DNA of 64,000 nt, from the NCBI GenBank assembly GCA_030762175.1, contig CM060831.1, positions 28,903,001 through 28,967,000 of the forward strand, read 5' to 3'. Within the stretch, counting starts at the first letter, position 1. Each line of letters opens with the position of its first letter. The translations under genes were made by a program, and so were the position numbers. Shown piece after piece: positions 24,030 to 35,245 of this stretch. This stretch comes from Metallyticus violacea (Eukaryota; Arthropoda; Insecta; Mantodea; Metallyticidae). Below the pieces are notes generated by a model that worked only from the letters and a program-made list of their open reading frames with translations, did not search any database and was not told the origin of the DNA.

Positions 24030-24470
24030 CATCCTGGACTTTAAGCCCCTCCCTTCAGGGAGGGTCCAGATGGGTTGGAGTCTGCAGGGTATGTGTCCTT
24101 GCGACCCAGGGGAAATTGGGTACTTACAGCTGCAATGTGCCACTTGGGAGTGCTCAAGGCGTGTATCATGATGGCAGAGGTTAAGTTCTCAAGCACTGTA
24201 TGTCACAGGAGGATGGTGAACTCCCTAAATGCTCTGGTCAATTGCCAGTAAACGAATGAGTAGGCCTGTGGCTAGATTAGGCCGACCGACCAGTGTAGCT
24301 GGCAGCTATTCGAATAAGAACAGTGCAATTGGACAGCGTTATTTGCCTGCAGCTGAACAGCAGGTAGGGTTTATCTTTAGGTACTGCAAAATACTGTTTG
24401 ATATCGGGAGGTCCCAGGGAACCAGTTTGACGGCGATGATCGAGAGCTCCAGTTATGTTCAAACCCTTTG
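24030..24470. other. GC-richer unassigned block
   Basis: Clearly less AT-rich than the flanks and bounded by the LINE-B relic and a mariner relic. Probably part of a mobile element, but no domain recognised. Confidence 0.35.
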
Positions 24471-24474
24471 AAAA

Positions 24475-25310
24475 TGCCTCTAAGCTTCTTTTGGAAGGTC
24501 ATTCACAGTATCTGTGTAAGCCCCAACAGCCTCTTCATGTGATGGGAAGTGGTGACCACAAAGATTTTCTTTGGTTTTAGGGAAAAGGAAAAAGTCACAT
24601 GGAGTCAGATCTGGGTTGGGAAGGACTCTGATCTTTTGCTTGGCCAAGAAATTGAGTGTTCTAGTCACTGTGTGTGTGCAGAAGCATTGTCATCATGAAA
24701 CAGCAGGTGAATGGCCTTCAATCTTGAACACTTTACTTTCCAAGTTGCAATGACTGGTTGTCATTCACATACCCTCTGCAGTAACCGTGTTTGGGTAACC
24801 AAGGTAACAGATGGTAAATGTCTAGTTTTTTGTGAAGAAGGAAGCCCCATCTTCTTTCCTGCACTTCTACTTCTTCACACTTTTTTGGTGGGTTATCTTC
24901 AGAAGTACTGCTGAATGCCATTTTTTTTAGGATCCTAGTGATATATCCATGATCCATCTCCTATAATGGCGTTATTGGTGTCATTGCTTCTCCCATTGTC
25001 AAAATTTTCTAGTGATGGCATTCCATGTGAGCTGTTTTCTGCTACTTTCTTAATGAATCGGTACCCAATAGAAGAATGCTCAATTACTTGAGGATGATCA
25101 TAAAGAATGACATTCAGTGCCACTGATCCCAATGTTAATGGTACTCTGAATGTCAGCATAGGTAGTGTGGGAATCTTCCACAAGTAACTTTTGTGCAGTT
25201 GCAATTGTTTCTGATTACAATTGTGTTGGGCAACCTGCATGAGGCTTATCTTCCAGGGATTCTCGACTTATTTGGAACTCCCAAAACCAATATCCAATGG
25301 TGATCCATGA
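24475..25310 (-). pseudogene. mariner-like transposase relic 3
   Basis: In minus-strand order: NAIIGDGSWIYH near 24975 (first catalytic block, ITGDESWIY in the family), PPKKCEEVEVQE near 24885 (RPKKARxxRSK), a HDDNASAHT-like piece near 24690, and LPNPDLTPCDFFLFPKTKEN near 24600 (HPPYSPDLAPCDFFLFPK). Inactivated by frameshifts. Confidence 0.8.
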
Positions 25311-25650
25311 ATAAACCATGACACAAAATTAAGCATGTATTTGCCTGCTTGTGCATGAGTGCATTTCCAAATACATTTTTCACAAAAATAGCTGGCACAT
25401 TATTACATAATAAAATGAACTTATGGCTTTAAAATATACCTCTTTTAAATTAAAACAATTAAGTTATTGCCACTTTTAAGGTTTAACTGCTGCTAAAACG
25501 TTTGCAGTGACTCTCGTATTTAATTCAGATTGCTTTTATGCTTAATTAATTTCCATTAGTAATACAGAACAGTGCAAACTTGCACTTGCTCTAAGAGAGA
25601 GCCATTTTTTTCTCACATTTATAAAGGATAGTAAATAAATCTGTGTTTTA
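25310..25650. other. nothing recognised
   Basis: AT-rich flank between a mariner relic and the exon at 25657-25807. Confidence 0.4.
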
Positions 25651-25656
25651 GCTTAC

Positions 25657-25807
25657 CAGATTATGTTCTTGATCTGAAGCTTGTATATCATTTGTTGCTT
25701 TTCATTAACCATTCTTTCTTGGCATTCGCCCAATTTATATCCACAATGACATATTAAATAGTAACTATGTGGATCACTGGTTGCCATCAGGGAAATATTC
25801 TCAACAC
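25657..25807 (-). CDS. internal or first coding exon of an unrecognised gene
   Basis: An open 151-bp block between a strong acceptor (TTTTTTTTATTGACAAAG; AG at 25809-25808) and a donor CTG/GTAAGC (25656-25651). One frame is fully open: VENISLMATSDPHSYYLICH, then CGYKLGECQERMVNEKQQMI, then YKLQIKNII. It leaves 2 bases at the donor, and the terminal exon at 15917-16226 takes exactly 1, so the two join in phase across an intron of about 9.4 kb. An internal ATG (MATSDPHSYY) could be the start if the upstream exon is 5' UTR. It has three Cys and one His in a short span but no motif I can name. Confidence 0.5.
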
Positions 25808-26239
25808 CTTTGTCAATAAAAAAACAAAAATATTAATGTTAAGTGTAGATTTCATTTTATATTTTTGGCTTTCAAAGTTTCATTCTAAATTCTAGAGGTC
25901 TCAAAGACAATAAAGTACATAAATGGCAGCATAAATGAGCCCTGAATTCACTGCCATTTGCACTTATCTATAATTTATCTTTACTGGACATTAAAAAATA
26001 CTGTAGAGGAAAAGAAACATTTCACTGACGCAATGTGTTCAAAAAGAAGTGTTTTTTCCCCTCCTCAATGTACCATGGTAGCTGCCAAGGACTTTTGAGA
26101 TTATGGATGAATAAGTCAATGATACAAATGAATGAACATGAATCCATCAGTACCTAAAACTATCTGGCATTTGCCCCTACTGGTTCAGGAAAAAATTCAC
26201 TCATGTAACTTGACTCATGCAAGATTTACATATGTGCTG

Positions 26240-26990
26240 TTTAGAGCTTGTTGAATGAATTTATTTCCACACCCAACATTACAATTAAATTTACATGAAA
26301 TATCCAAAACTTTACAATACCATTTTTACAATAATTCAATACAATTATTAATTTTGCTAAGTTGCTTATTAACATCTGGTTCCAATGCATACATCTCCAG
26401 GTTATTAGTGCATCTGTGACCATCATACTCTGTAATATCCTTCAATTATTATACTTCTAAGGTTACATTTCTTTCCATCATCCTCTTCGTCATTCTTATC
26501 ATTTCTCTCTAACTTTACCTAAATAGTTCCCTTCTCTCCTTTTACATTTAAAATTTTCCCATTTTTATTACAACCTTTTTGTTTGATTACAATATAACAA
26601 ACAATGAAAATCTCTATTGTTTACTCCCTGCATAAAACAATTTCCTATTCCTTTATCATATCCTAATCTTTTTAAATTCATAACTCCAGTTCTAACACAA
26701 GCAAACCCTTCTCTATCTGTCTTATCACATTATTCTATGCATTTTTCCCTACCCCATACTATTTTTATTCCCCTATAAAATTCATTGAACTCTTTTCATC
26801 CAAACTACTAAATATTTCTTGTCGTTCAAACATCTTTCCATGCATGCTCTACACCCCAAATTTCTGACCCATATAACATTTAAGCTTCTATTTGGTTGTG
26901 TATCTTCTTTCCAGCCAATCCACTCTTATATCAGGAATTTTTCTTAAAACACTTGTCCGGAACTGGAAATCAGAGCTGATTTCATGATTA
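26240..26990 (-). pseudogene. LINE-B C-terminal relic
   Basis: The minus strand near 26880-26850 reads MLYGSEIWGVEHAWKDV, matching the region after the thumb domain (LYGAEVWGVEEAW) of the same LINE type as 22640-23880. Heavily interrupted. Confidence 0.6.
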
Positions 26991-27019
26991 CCCAATTCTG
27001 TTTTCAATGAGCCTATAGG

Positions 27020-27960
27020 ATAAATCTTGGATCTCGATTTGAGTGGCAGGAAAGATCAAAGCCAAAGAAGGACCAAGGTAAACTAATATGGTATACAGAC
27101 AGTTCACGGATTCTCAATCAAGCAGGAGCCAGCATTTATGGAAAAAATCCCAGGTCCAACTTAGTATAAACTTTGGGAAGTACTGTACTGTATTTCAAAC
27201 AGAGATCTTAGCAATCCTGACCTGTGTGCAAAATGGCATAGAGAAGGGCTATTATGGTACACATATTATGATCCTCTCAATAGTCAAGCTGCACTTTGAG
27301 CACTTGACTCTCACCAATTTAATTCAAAGATGGTATGGGACTGCCTTCAAAAAATGAAAGCCCTGTCAGTTTAAAACTGTTGAATTACGATGGGTACCAG
27401 GTCACAGAGGAGTGACAGGAAATGAAGCAGTAGATAAACTGGCCAAATAAGGAGCAACTGCCCCTTAATAGGGCCGGAAGCAGTCTGTGGAGTTAGTAAA
27501 TCCATAGTAAGAAGAACAATTAGGTTATGGGCCAAAGAGAAACATAAAACACAATGGTCGAATTACCCAAGATAAGCCTTTGGAAAAAGCCTTGTCAGTG
27601 GACCCAATCCCACACTCAACGAAAAGCTCCTGAAGCTGGGAAGGAAAAAGGTAAGGAGAGTGATAGGATTAATTAGTGGATATGGTCAATTTAGGAATCA
27701 TCTCCAGAAAATTGAACTCCCTCAGGGAGAGCTATTTGTAAACTTTGAGGCCAAACCCATGAGACTGCGAAGCACATACTCCTTGAGTGTAAAGCCCTGG
27801 ATAGAAGAAAAATATCAACTCTTTGGTCTACAACCATATCTAAATATGGATGATCTCCTTATAGGGAAGTAAGGTTCCAGATCTCTTCAAGAACACAAAA
27901 TTTGGAATACCCTTTGGGGGTAGCACAAAAAGCCTACACCTGGAGGTCTCTACAACTCTC
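27020..27960 (+). pseudogene. LINE RNase H domain relic (plus)
   Basis: Blocks in order: WYTDSS near 27090 (first catalytic Asp), YCTVFQTEILAILTC near 27185 (catalytic Glu), RWVPGHRGVTGNEAVDKLAK near 27390 (His and final Asp), then GVSKSIVRRTIRLWAKEKHK near 27500 and RVIGLISGYGQFRNHL near 27660. These are the RNase H and C-terminal region of an I/Jockey-type LINE polyprotein. Stops and frameshifts throughout. Confidence 0.8.
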
Positions 27961-28009
27961 TCAAATATCCCCTCTACTACCACTACTGTGGCATAAATTA
28001 TCTGTGTTG

Positions 28010-28320
28010 TTCTAATTAATGAGGTTGTCCTTTACTGATAACAATGGGAATGCTACCTTTAATTCCTTAGCAATAAGGAATCCACATTTTTACCTTTAGA
28101 ATAAAGGTGAAGGCAATGTGAAATAAAAGCATTTATTTAACTTCATCACACAGATAAGGGAATTTCTACGTGTCATCAAAGCACAGACAAGTCAAAAATC
28201 CATATTTCTTACCCTCCTGTTAAGCCGCAGCTTGTGGAGCCAATCAGACCTACAAACTCCATATTAATGTGACTGTTTTTGTTGCTCAATATCACTTATA
28301 TTTTTTTCATTGCAATAATT
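28010..28320 (-). pseudogene. LINE-A ORF1 esterase-domain relic
   Basis: Nucleotide similarity to the ORF1 esterase segment at 36966-37451, same strand. Shared pieces cover the C-terminal part (AACAATxGGAATxxTACC) and the segment with TTTCTxxGTGTCATCAA. Heavily decayed. Confidence 0.5.
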
Positions 28321-29310
28321 ATAATCTTTTCAGGCCATATCCTGAACCACAAATTATTACTGCTATACAATCATCATAGTGATATTAAAATTTGTATTGC
28401 CTCTACTTCAAGTATGACCCTTTGGTTTATTGAGATAATGAATAGATAAAAAAAATTGATATTTAATTGCAGCCCCTGTGTTAAATCAAACCCATAAATG
28501 TTCAAATAACAAATGTTAATACATGAAAATATACAATATATTCAAAATATACTCAAGTTCCTTTCTTGCATTTTAGTTGTTTTTCTCTAGTATTACAAAA
28601 GTAATGATACACGTTAGAGATATTGGCATTTAAAGGTTGAAATAATTGAGTCAACTAATTACAGTATATAAATGTCCTTGCTGATACTATAATTCAACAT
28701 CATTGTGCAAACTGTAACACATAATAAAATATGCTTTTACAAGATATTTACAAAACTCCCTAAAACAAGTGATGTGTTATTAGAAGAAAAGATACCAGAA
28801 GAATAATTTAGATTCTGGTGACAAAGATTGAGAGTAAATGCCGAACACTTTTTGGAGCCACAGAAGGTACACTTAAGCTATAAAACTGGAAACTCCATGC
28901 GGTCTTCGTCAACAGAACTAAGAACTTTGGCATACTGGATAGAAAAACACTAATGAGAAAACCAGAAAATTGCCAGGAAGAACAAATCCTCTTAGGACTT
29001 AATAGAGAATATGCTTGCTTATAATTATATCATAAACGACAACATAACTTTTATCTAAACCAATAGACCAAACAGAAGGAGTGTGCCACAACAAATTAAA
29101 AAATCCCTTACTCTAAAGTATAACATAATAGATCTAATTAATGATATCAACATAAAAAAAAAAGAATGTATATATGAATGTGAACAATATGGTGCAAGCT
29201 GTAAATAAATCTGAAAAACTCCACACTACATTTAAGAATTTGGAGAGATTGAGCATAGAATAATTAATTAAAAACTGACAAGCAGAAAACAATACAAATT
29301 ATATTTTGAA
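28320..29310. other. nothing recognised
   Basis: AT-rich DNA between two LINE-A pieces; may include eroded LINE 5' sequence. Confidence 0.35.
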
Positions 29311-30376
29311 AAGGAAGAACAGTGGTTGCTCATGAAAAGATATACTATGATGCTTTGATCACATCCACACATTCCCACACTTGTATGATAGATGTAAATC
29401 ACCCAAATAGTCATAATGTTACTGTACATGGCCAATCACTTGAATTCTACAGGCAAAAAGCAGCTGTTTGCTCCTTATTGCTGACAGAATCAAGGGTAAC
29501 ATTTCTGTTGTTATCAAAGGTCCCGTTTTTGGATAAGGACACCGGATCCAAGCCATAAATTCACCAAGCCAAACTTAATAGCAGTTAATGTTAACTCAAA
29601 TGAAAATTGTATCAATGATAATGATTGCACAGAAAATGAAGTAAAACTGAAGAGCATTCTGCAAGAAATACACAATCTTTATATATTTCATTAAAATATT
29701 AGAGGACTGAAAAGTAAAACAGATGAATTATTAAACAGTGTAAATTGTGACATTATAAAACCACATATTATATGCCTATTTAAACATCATTTGAAACCGC
29801 AGGAATTATCACAATTGCCATTACATGGTTATTGTTTGGGAGCAGAAGTTTCCAGGAAAAATCTAAATAACAGAGAAGTTTGCATTTATGTCAAGCTGGA
29901 TGTACCATATAAAACATTAGATATATAAAATTTTAATTCAGAACAGGACATTGAATTAAGCACAATCCAATTGGATAGCAAAAATACAAAAAATAATTAT
30001 AATTGCTATTTATTGCTCACTGTTAGGAAACTTTGAAACTTTCTTGATGAAACTTAAAGATACATTAAACATTTTATTTAAGCCTAAGCATGAAATAATT
30101 TTATGTGGGGACATAAATGCTGATTACTTAATGCCAAGTGTTGGAATGAGTAAATTAAATTCCCTTCTTACTGCATACAATATGGACCATAAAATTAACT
30201 TTCCCAATAGGATTAATAAAAACTCAAGCATAGCAATTGATAATATTTTTGTTAATTTAGATAAACTGCCATCATATTCTGTGTCTTCACATGATGCTCA
30301 AGTAATGGTAAAAAAGAATTCTGGAATAAAACTCAAAGAATGTTACAGATATATAAAATATAAAGATATTAATGAT

Positions 30377-30681
30377 ACTTTTTTTTTATTTGGTTTATTT
30401 AAGGATGCTTTTTGACATCTCAGGTCATCAGCGTCCCATTCAATTCAGGGCGTGAAACGACCGACAAAGTTTACTCAGAGGCCTCTTCTTTTAGGCTTGA
30501 AGTTCTTTTTCGCGCCATAAATGTACAACACGGGACCCATGACTTTATTATTTCCCTTCCAAAGGAAGCCATACTTAGGATTTTTATGCCCGAAAAAAAT
30601 CCATCGATCCTGGCCGGGTTTGAACCTGCGATCTTGGGTTTAGGAGGCAAGTATTGTTACCACTACACCACCAGGACCAAC
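30377..30681 (-). mobile_element. SINE-A reference copy nested in LINE-A
   Basis: The best full-length SINE-A here (305 bp), read on minus: tRNA-like head starting GGTCCTGGTGGTGTAGTGG, box B GGTTCAAACCC, body, and a short A-rich tail at 30377. A perfect 9-bp TSD, ATTAATGAT, lies at 30368-30376 and 30682-30690. The intact LINE-A copy at 34926-34950 shows the empty site, with a single ATTAATGAT. The head ends can pair (GGTCCTGG with CCAGGATC, one G-U), like a tRNA acceptor stem. The anticodon arm (CTTGCCTCCTAA) resembles tRNA-Arg(CCU), tentatively. Confidence 0.95.
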
Positions 30682-31260
30682 ATTAATGATGCTAACCTCA
30701 GTAAAATGGCACAGGCACTTCAACAAGAATCGTGGAATAGTGTCTTCAGCACAAATGATGTTAATAGTAAATTCAACAATTTGTTACACATTTTTAAATT
30801 GCATTTAGAAGCATATTTCCCACTAAAAAATAAAAAAAGAAGTTATAATATGAGCAGGGAATGGTTAACCCAAGGAATTAAAAAAATCTTGTCAACATAA
30901 AAGACAATTATATAATCCGAAAGCTCAGTAAAGACCCAAAATTAAAAATATATTTTAAAAAGTATTGTAAGATACTTTGGAAAGTCATAAAAGCAGCGAA
31001 AGGCCTCCATTACCAAACACTTATCAATCAGTCAAAAAACAAAATAAAAACTACTTGGAATATAATAAAACAAGAAACAGGCAAAAAATTGCAACAAGAT
31101 GATGCAATAATCTTAAGCATTAACAATCAAGAGATACAACACCCTGCAGATGTAGGAAATGTGTTTAATGATTACTTTCTTAATGTAACAAAAAATTTAA
31201 ATTTATATTTTGGTGATAAAATAGATGCATTTAGGATTTTACAATCAGCAATTCCCAACC

Positions 31261-31602
31261 AAAATAATGAATTCAAACAAATTACCACTACCCCACTAGA
31301 AATTAGTAATATCATTAGAAAACTAAAATCAAAAAACTGTTGTGGCTATGATGAGATTAACAACAAAGTCATAAAGGCCTGTGCAAAGGAAATTAGTATG
31401 TGCCTTAGTCACTTGTGCAATGGAGTCAGTCAAAATAATGAATTCAAACCATGTACCACTACTCCAATGAAATTAGTAATATCATTAGAAAACTAAAATC
31501 AAAAAACTCTTCTGGCTATGATGAGATTAACAGCAAAGTCATAAAGGCCTGTGCAAAGGAAATTAGTATCCCCTTAGTCACTTGTGTAATGAGTCTTTAA
31601 CA
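31261..31602 (+). repeat. 171-bp in-frame tandem duplication in LINE-A
   Basis: The unit AAAATAATGAATTCAAAC... starts at 31261 and again at 31432. The 171-base period is 57 codons. The two units have since diverged. Confidence 0.85.
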
Positions 31603-32188
31603 CTGGGGGTATTTTCTGAGAGGCTAAAATATTCAATAGTGAAGCCTCTTTGTGGCTAACATACATTTCCTGAAATTATGCCTAAAATATAAAGTCACCC
31701 CTAAATTTGTAAGTGAAGCCTCTGTTCAAAAGGGAGAAAAAATGTCTAATTATAGACCTATAGCTATTTCACCTGCACTTAAGGCGTTTGAGAAAGTAAT
31801 ACACAATAGGTTTTTCCATTACCTTGAAAGTAACAATATTCCAGTTAATGATCAGTTTGGCTTCAGAAAAGGATTTCAACAGAAAATGCAATCTATAAAC
31901 TCACTAATGAAAATTTAAATGCATTTAATGAAACAGTACATGTAGAAGGAATATTTTGTGATTTAGTTAAGGCTTTCGATTGTGTCAATCATGGAATTCT
32001 AATATACAAATTAGCTTTCTACAGAATAAAAAATGAATGTTTAAAATGGTTTATATCTCACCTTGAGAAAAGAAAACAAATAGTAGTATTAAATTGTCCC
32101 TTTAAAAGTAAAAACATTGCATCAGAGTAGGGAATAATTAACCATGGAGTGTATCAACAATCTGTTCTGGGACATCTTCTTTTTCTGA

Positions 32189-32256
32189 TATACATATGAC
32201 CTGAGATGTTAAAGAGTGTCCATAAATAAACCAAACAAAAAAAAATAAACAAATAA
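32189..32256 (+). mobile_element. SINE-A tail fused to LINE-A copy 1
   Basis: GACCTGAGATGTTAAAGAGT and GTCCATAAATAAACCAA are the last 55 bp or so of SINE-A in plus orientation, followed by an A-rich tail. It joins LINE-A sequence at ATGACCT, which both elements contain at that point. Confidence 0.85.
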
Positions 32257-32525
32257 ATAAATAAATGGAAGCTATTTTAACAAACCGCACAGGATTAATA
32301 TAAAATAGCTCATTATTTTGTCTTTGAACTAGCAATAACAATGATGATATATGCTCATACACTTATTATAAACATATTTTAAATGTGCTTTATTTGCTCT
32401 CTGCTAATATTAATTCAGTTATTTTCTGCAATATATGCCATAACTTATAGTTGTTATTGTTGGCATAGGTTTTGCATTTTCTCCACCAGGGCAACTCTAT
32501 GTATCATATTCAGCTGTTCCTCCAT
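32257..32525. other. short unassigned gap between LINE-A copies
   Basis: No recognised feature. Confidence 0.4.
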
Positions 32526-32771
32526 TATATAGTTTAGTTTAGTTCTCGGAGCATTCAGTGAGTTCGTGAAGCAGCCACAGAGACCTACGAACATTGAACT
32601 TGTCATATACAAATACCACAGTAGTTTTCAATCTGTATTTACAAAAATTTGTTTACATCTACATAAATAATTACAATAAAAATAAAAAAGAACACTTAGA
32701 ACAACTCAACCAACACCAAAAACAGACAAATCAATCATACAACTTTTATTAATACATATTTACATATACAT

Positions 32772-33352
32772 TCATATGTTGTGCAGTATACTACTGTCAC
32801 TCATATATTCCTTTACAGAATAATAGGCCTTTTTACATAGGTATTTTCTAAGAGCAGATTTAAAGGAATTGTCATTGTTTATTAAGGCTTTTAGGCTAGA
32901 GGGAAGAGCATTGTATACTAAAGTGCACTCATAATAAATGCCTTTTTGATGGCATGAAAGTGCTGAAATTGGGCGATGTAGATTTGCTTTTTGTCTAGTA
33001 TTCTTGTCATGTATATTTTGATTTTTAACAAATGTTTGTTTATTTCTTATATAAAAGCTCATGAGGGATAAAATATATTCGCAAGGAAGAGTTAAAATTT
33101 CCTAAAGAGGTTTCTGCATGAATGTCCACTGTGTGAACCAGCAATTATTCGTATGACTTTTTTCTGTAACAAGAAGACACGTTCACTTTTAACTGAATTT
33201 CCCCAAAATATTAGACAGTACTTCATTATTGAGTTGAAATAAGCACAATAAACTAGTTTTAAAGTCTTAATTGACTCCAACATTACTAATGCACGTATTG
33301 CATAGCATGCACTGCTTAGTTTAGGTGTAATAAGATCAATGTGATTTTCCAA
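32772..33352 (-). pseudogene. LINE-A ORF2 C-terminal domain (copy 2a)
   Basis: Two open pieces (33352-33092 and 33062-32772) continue the ORF2 of 33316-34713 after a frameshift near 33345-33316. Motifs: YCLIFWGNSVKSERVF and VIRIIAGSHSGHSCRNLF, then the tail NALPSSLKALINNDNSFK. This is the region after the reverse transcriptase in CR1/Jockey-like LINEs. A second frame break lies near 33100-33062. Confidence 0.85.
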
Positions 33353-34713
33353 TTCAGATGGTTATCAATTATTAAACCAAGGAATTTAATATATTTGGTT
33401 TGTGAAAGTACACTGTTATAATATCCTATCTGTAATTGTGGATCTGGAGATCTGTGAGTAATGAATTTCATAACATTTGTTTTATCTAGATTTAGAGACA
33501 ATTTGTTTGCTTTGAACCATACACACAATGAACTGAGAACCAGATTTAGTTTAATGGTACAATCATTAAGGCTCTTTCCATTTATCAATATGCTTGTGTC
33601 ATCTGCAAATAGAACAGCATTTCCTACATCTTGGATAGATAAGGAGAGGTCATTTATATATATTAGAAAAAGAAGAGGACCCAGAACAGATCCTTGAGGT
33701 ACTCCATGGTTAATCATTCCCCACTCCGATGCATTGTTTTTATTTTTGAAGGGACAATTTATCACTACTTTTTGTTTTCTTTTGTCAAGGTAGAATATAA
33801 ACCATTTTAAATATTGGTTTTTTATTCCATAGAAAGCTAATTTATCTATCAGAATTTCATGATTGACACAGTCAAAAGCCTTAGCTAAGTCACAAAATAT
33901 TCCTCCTACATGTGCTCTTTCATTAAATGCAGTTAAAATTTCATTAGTGAGTTTATAGATTGCATTTTCTGTTGATATTCCTTTTCTAAAGCCAAACTGA
34001 TTACTAACTAGAATATTGTTACTTTCAAGGTAATGGTAAAGCCTATTGTACATTACTTTCTCAAACACCCTAGAAAATGTAGGTGAAATAGCTATAGGTC
34101 TATAATTAGAGACATTTATCTTTTCTCCCTTTTTGTACAGAGGCCTCACTATTGAGTATTTTAGCCTCTCAGGAAATACACCCAATGTTAAAGATTCATT
34201 ACACAAGTGACTAAGGGGGGTACTTATTTCCTTTGCACAGGCCTTTATGACTTCGTTGTTGATCTCATCATAGCCAGAAGAGTTTTTTGATTTTAGTTTC
34301 CTAATGATATTACTGATTTCTAGTGGGGTAGTGATACCTGGCTTGAATTCATTATTATGAGGGGGAGTTGATGATTGTAAAATTTTTAAAGCATCTCTTT
34401 TATCACCAGAATATAAATTTAAATTTTTTGTTACATTAAGAAAGTAATCATTAAACTCGTTTGCTATGTCTGCAGGGTATTGTATCTCTTGATTGTTAAT
34501 ATTTAAGATTATTGCATCGTCTTGTTGCAGATTTTTGCCTGTTTCTTGTTTTATTATATTCCAAGTAGTTTTTATTTTGTTTTTTGAATGATTGATAAGT
34601 GTTTTGTAATGGAGGCCTTTCGCTGCTTTTATGACTCTCCTAAGTATTTTACAATACTTTCTAAAATGTGTTTTTAATTTAGGGTCTTTACTGAGCTTTT
34701 GCTCATTATACAA
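33316..34713 (-). pseudogene. LINE-A ORF2 reverse transcriptase (copy 2a), 465 codons open
   Basis: Reverse transcriptase of the LINE, which copies its own RNA at a nicked target site. Visible motifs: YRPIAISPTFSRVFEKVMYN and QFGFRKGISTENAI (fingers), FCDLAKAFDCVNHE (motif A with the catalytic Asp), GVPQGSVLGPLLFLIYINDL (motif B), LFADDTSILI (motif C with the Asp pair), and KFLGLIIDNHLNWK (thumb). All three catalytic Asp are present. The frame continues upstream into the endonuclease piece at 35217-34756 except for one TGA at 34756-34754, where copy 1 has TGG (Trp). It breaks downstream by a frameshift. This is the most intact coding segment in the window, but the copy is truncated and not functional. 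Confidence 0.9.
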
Positions 34714-34755
34714 TTGTCTTTTATGTTGACAAGATTTTTTAATTCCTTGGTTTAA

Positions 34756-35160
34756 TCATTCCCTGCTCATATTATAACTTCTTTTTTTTATTTTTAGTGG
34801 GAAATATGCTTCAAAATGCAATTTAAAAATATGAAAAAAATTGTTGAATTTACTATTAACATCATTTGCACTGTAAACACTATTCCATGATTCTTGTCGA
34901 AGAGTCTCCACCATTATATTGAGGTTAGCATCATTAATATCTCTATATTTTATATATCTATAACATTCTTTGAGTTTTATTGTAGAATTTTTTTTCATTA
35001 TTACTTGAGCATCATGGTCAGAGAGACCATTGATCAATGAAGACACAGAATATAATGACAGTTTGTCTAAATTTACAAATATATTATCTATTGCTGTGCT
35101 AGAGTTTTTATCATTCTTGGTCGGAAAGTTAATTGTATGAACCATATTATATGCAGTTAT
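34756..35160 (-). pseudogene. LINE-A endonuclease C-terminal part (copy 2a)
   Basis: Reads TAYNMVHTINFPTKNDKNSS, AIDNIFVNLDKL and SLINGLSDHDAQVI. The SDH motif is the last catalytic block of APE-type LINE endonucleases and is kept here, whereas copies 2b and 3 have lost it. The linker ends YNMSRE at the TGA. Confidence 0.85.
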
Positions 35161-35245
35161 TTTATTATATACATATTTACATATACATTGATATGTTGTG
35201 CAGTATAATATTGTCACTCATTTATTCCTTTACAGAATAATAGGC

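Larger units (their letters stand above)
29310..32195 (+). mobile_element. LINE-A copy 1 (plus), disrupted
   Basis: Order: ORF1 esterase C-terminus (29322-29558, CMIDVNHPNSHNVTVHG), endonuclease (from about 29690, NIRGLKSKTDELLNS), a nested SINE-A at 30377-30681, endonuclease C-terminal linker, then reverse transcriptase (YRPIAISPALKAFEKV near 31750; motif A as FCDLVKAFDCV near 31955). It ends at a chimeric junction with a SINE-A tail near 32190. It carries an in-frame 171-bp tandem duplication (31261-31602), a 74-bp insertion between direct repeats (31639-31723), and many stops. No 3' UTR is present. Confidence 0.88.
32527..35160 (-). mobile_element. LINE-A copy 2a (minus), best preserved
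   Basis: CR1/Jockey-like non-LTR retrotransposon, 5'-truncated within the endonuclease. It holds the endonuclease C-terminus, complete reverse transcriptase, C-terminal domain and 3' UTR. The 3' end (minus) reads TGCTCCGAGAACTAAACTAA, so the element ends in short ACTAA-type repeats rather than poly(A). Copies in this window end similarly (ACTAACTAAA at 38600 and 47384, ACTAAACTAA at 47803). It abuts copy 2b head to tail at about 35160. Confidence 0.9.
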
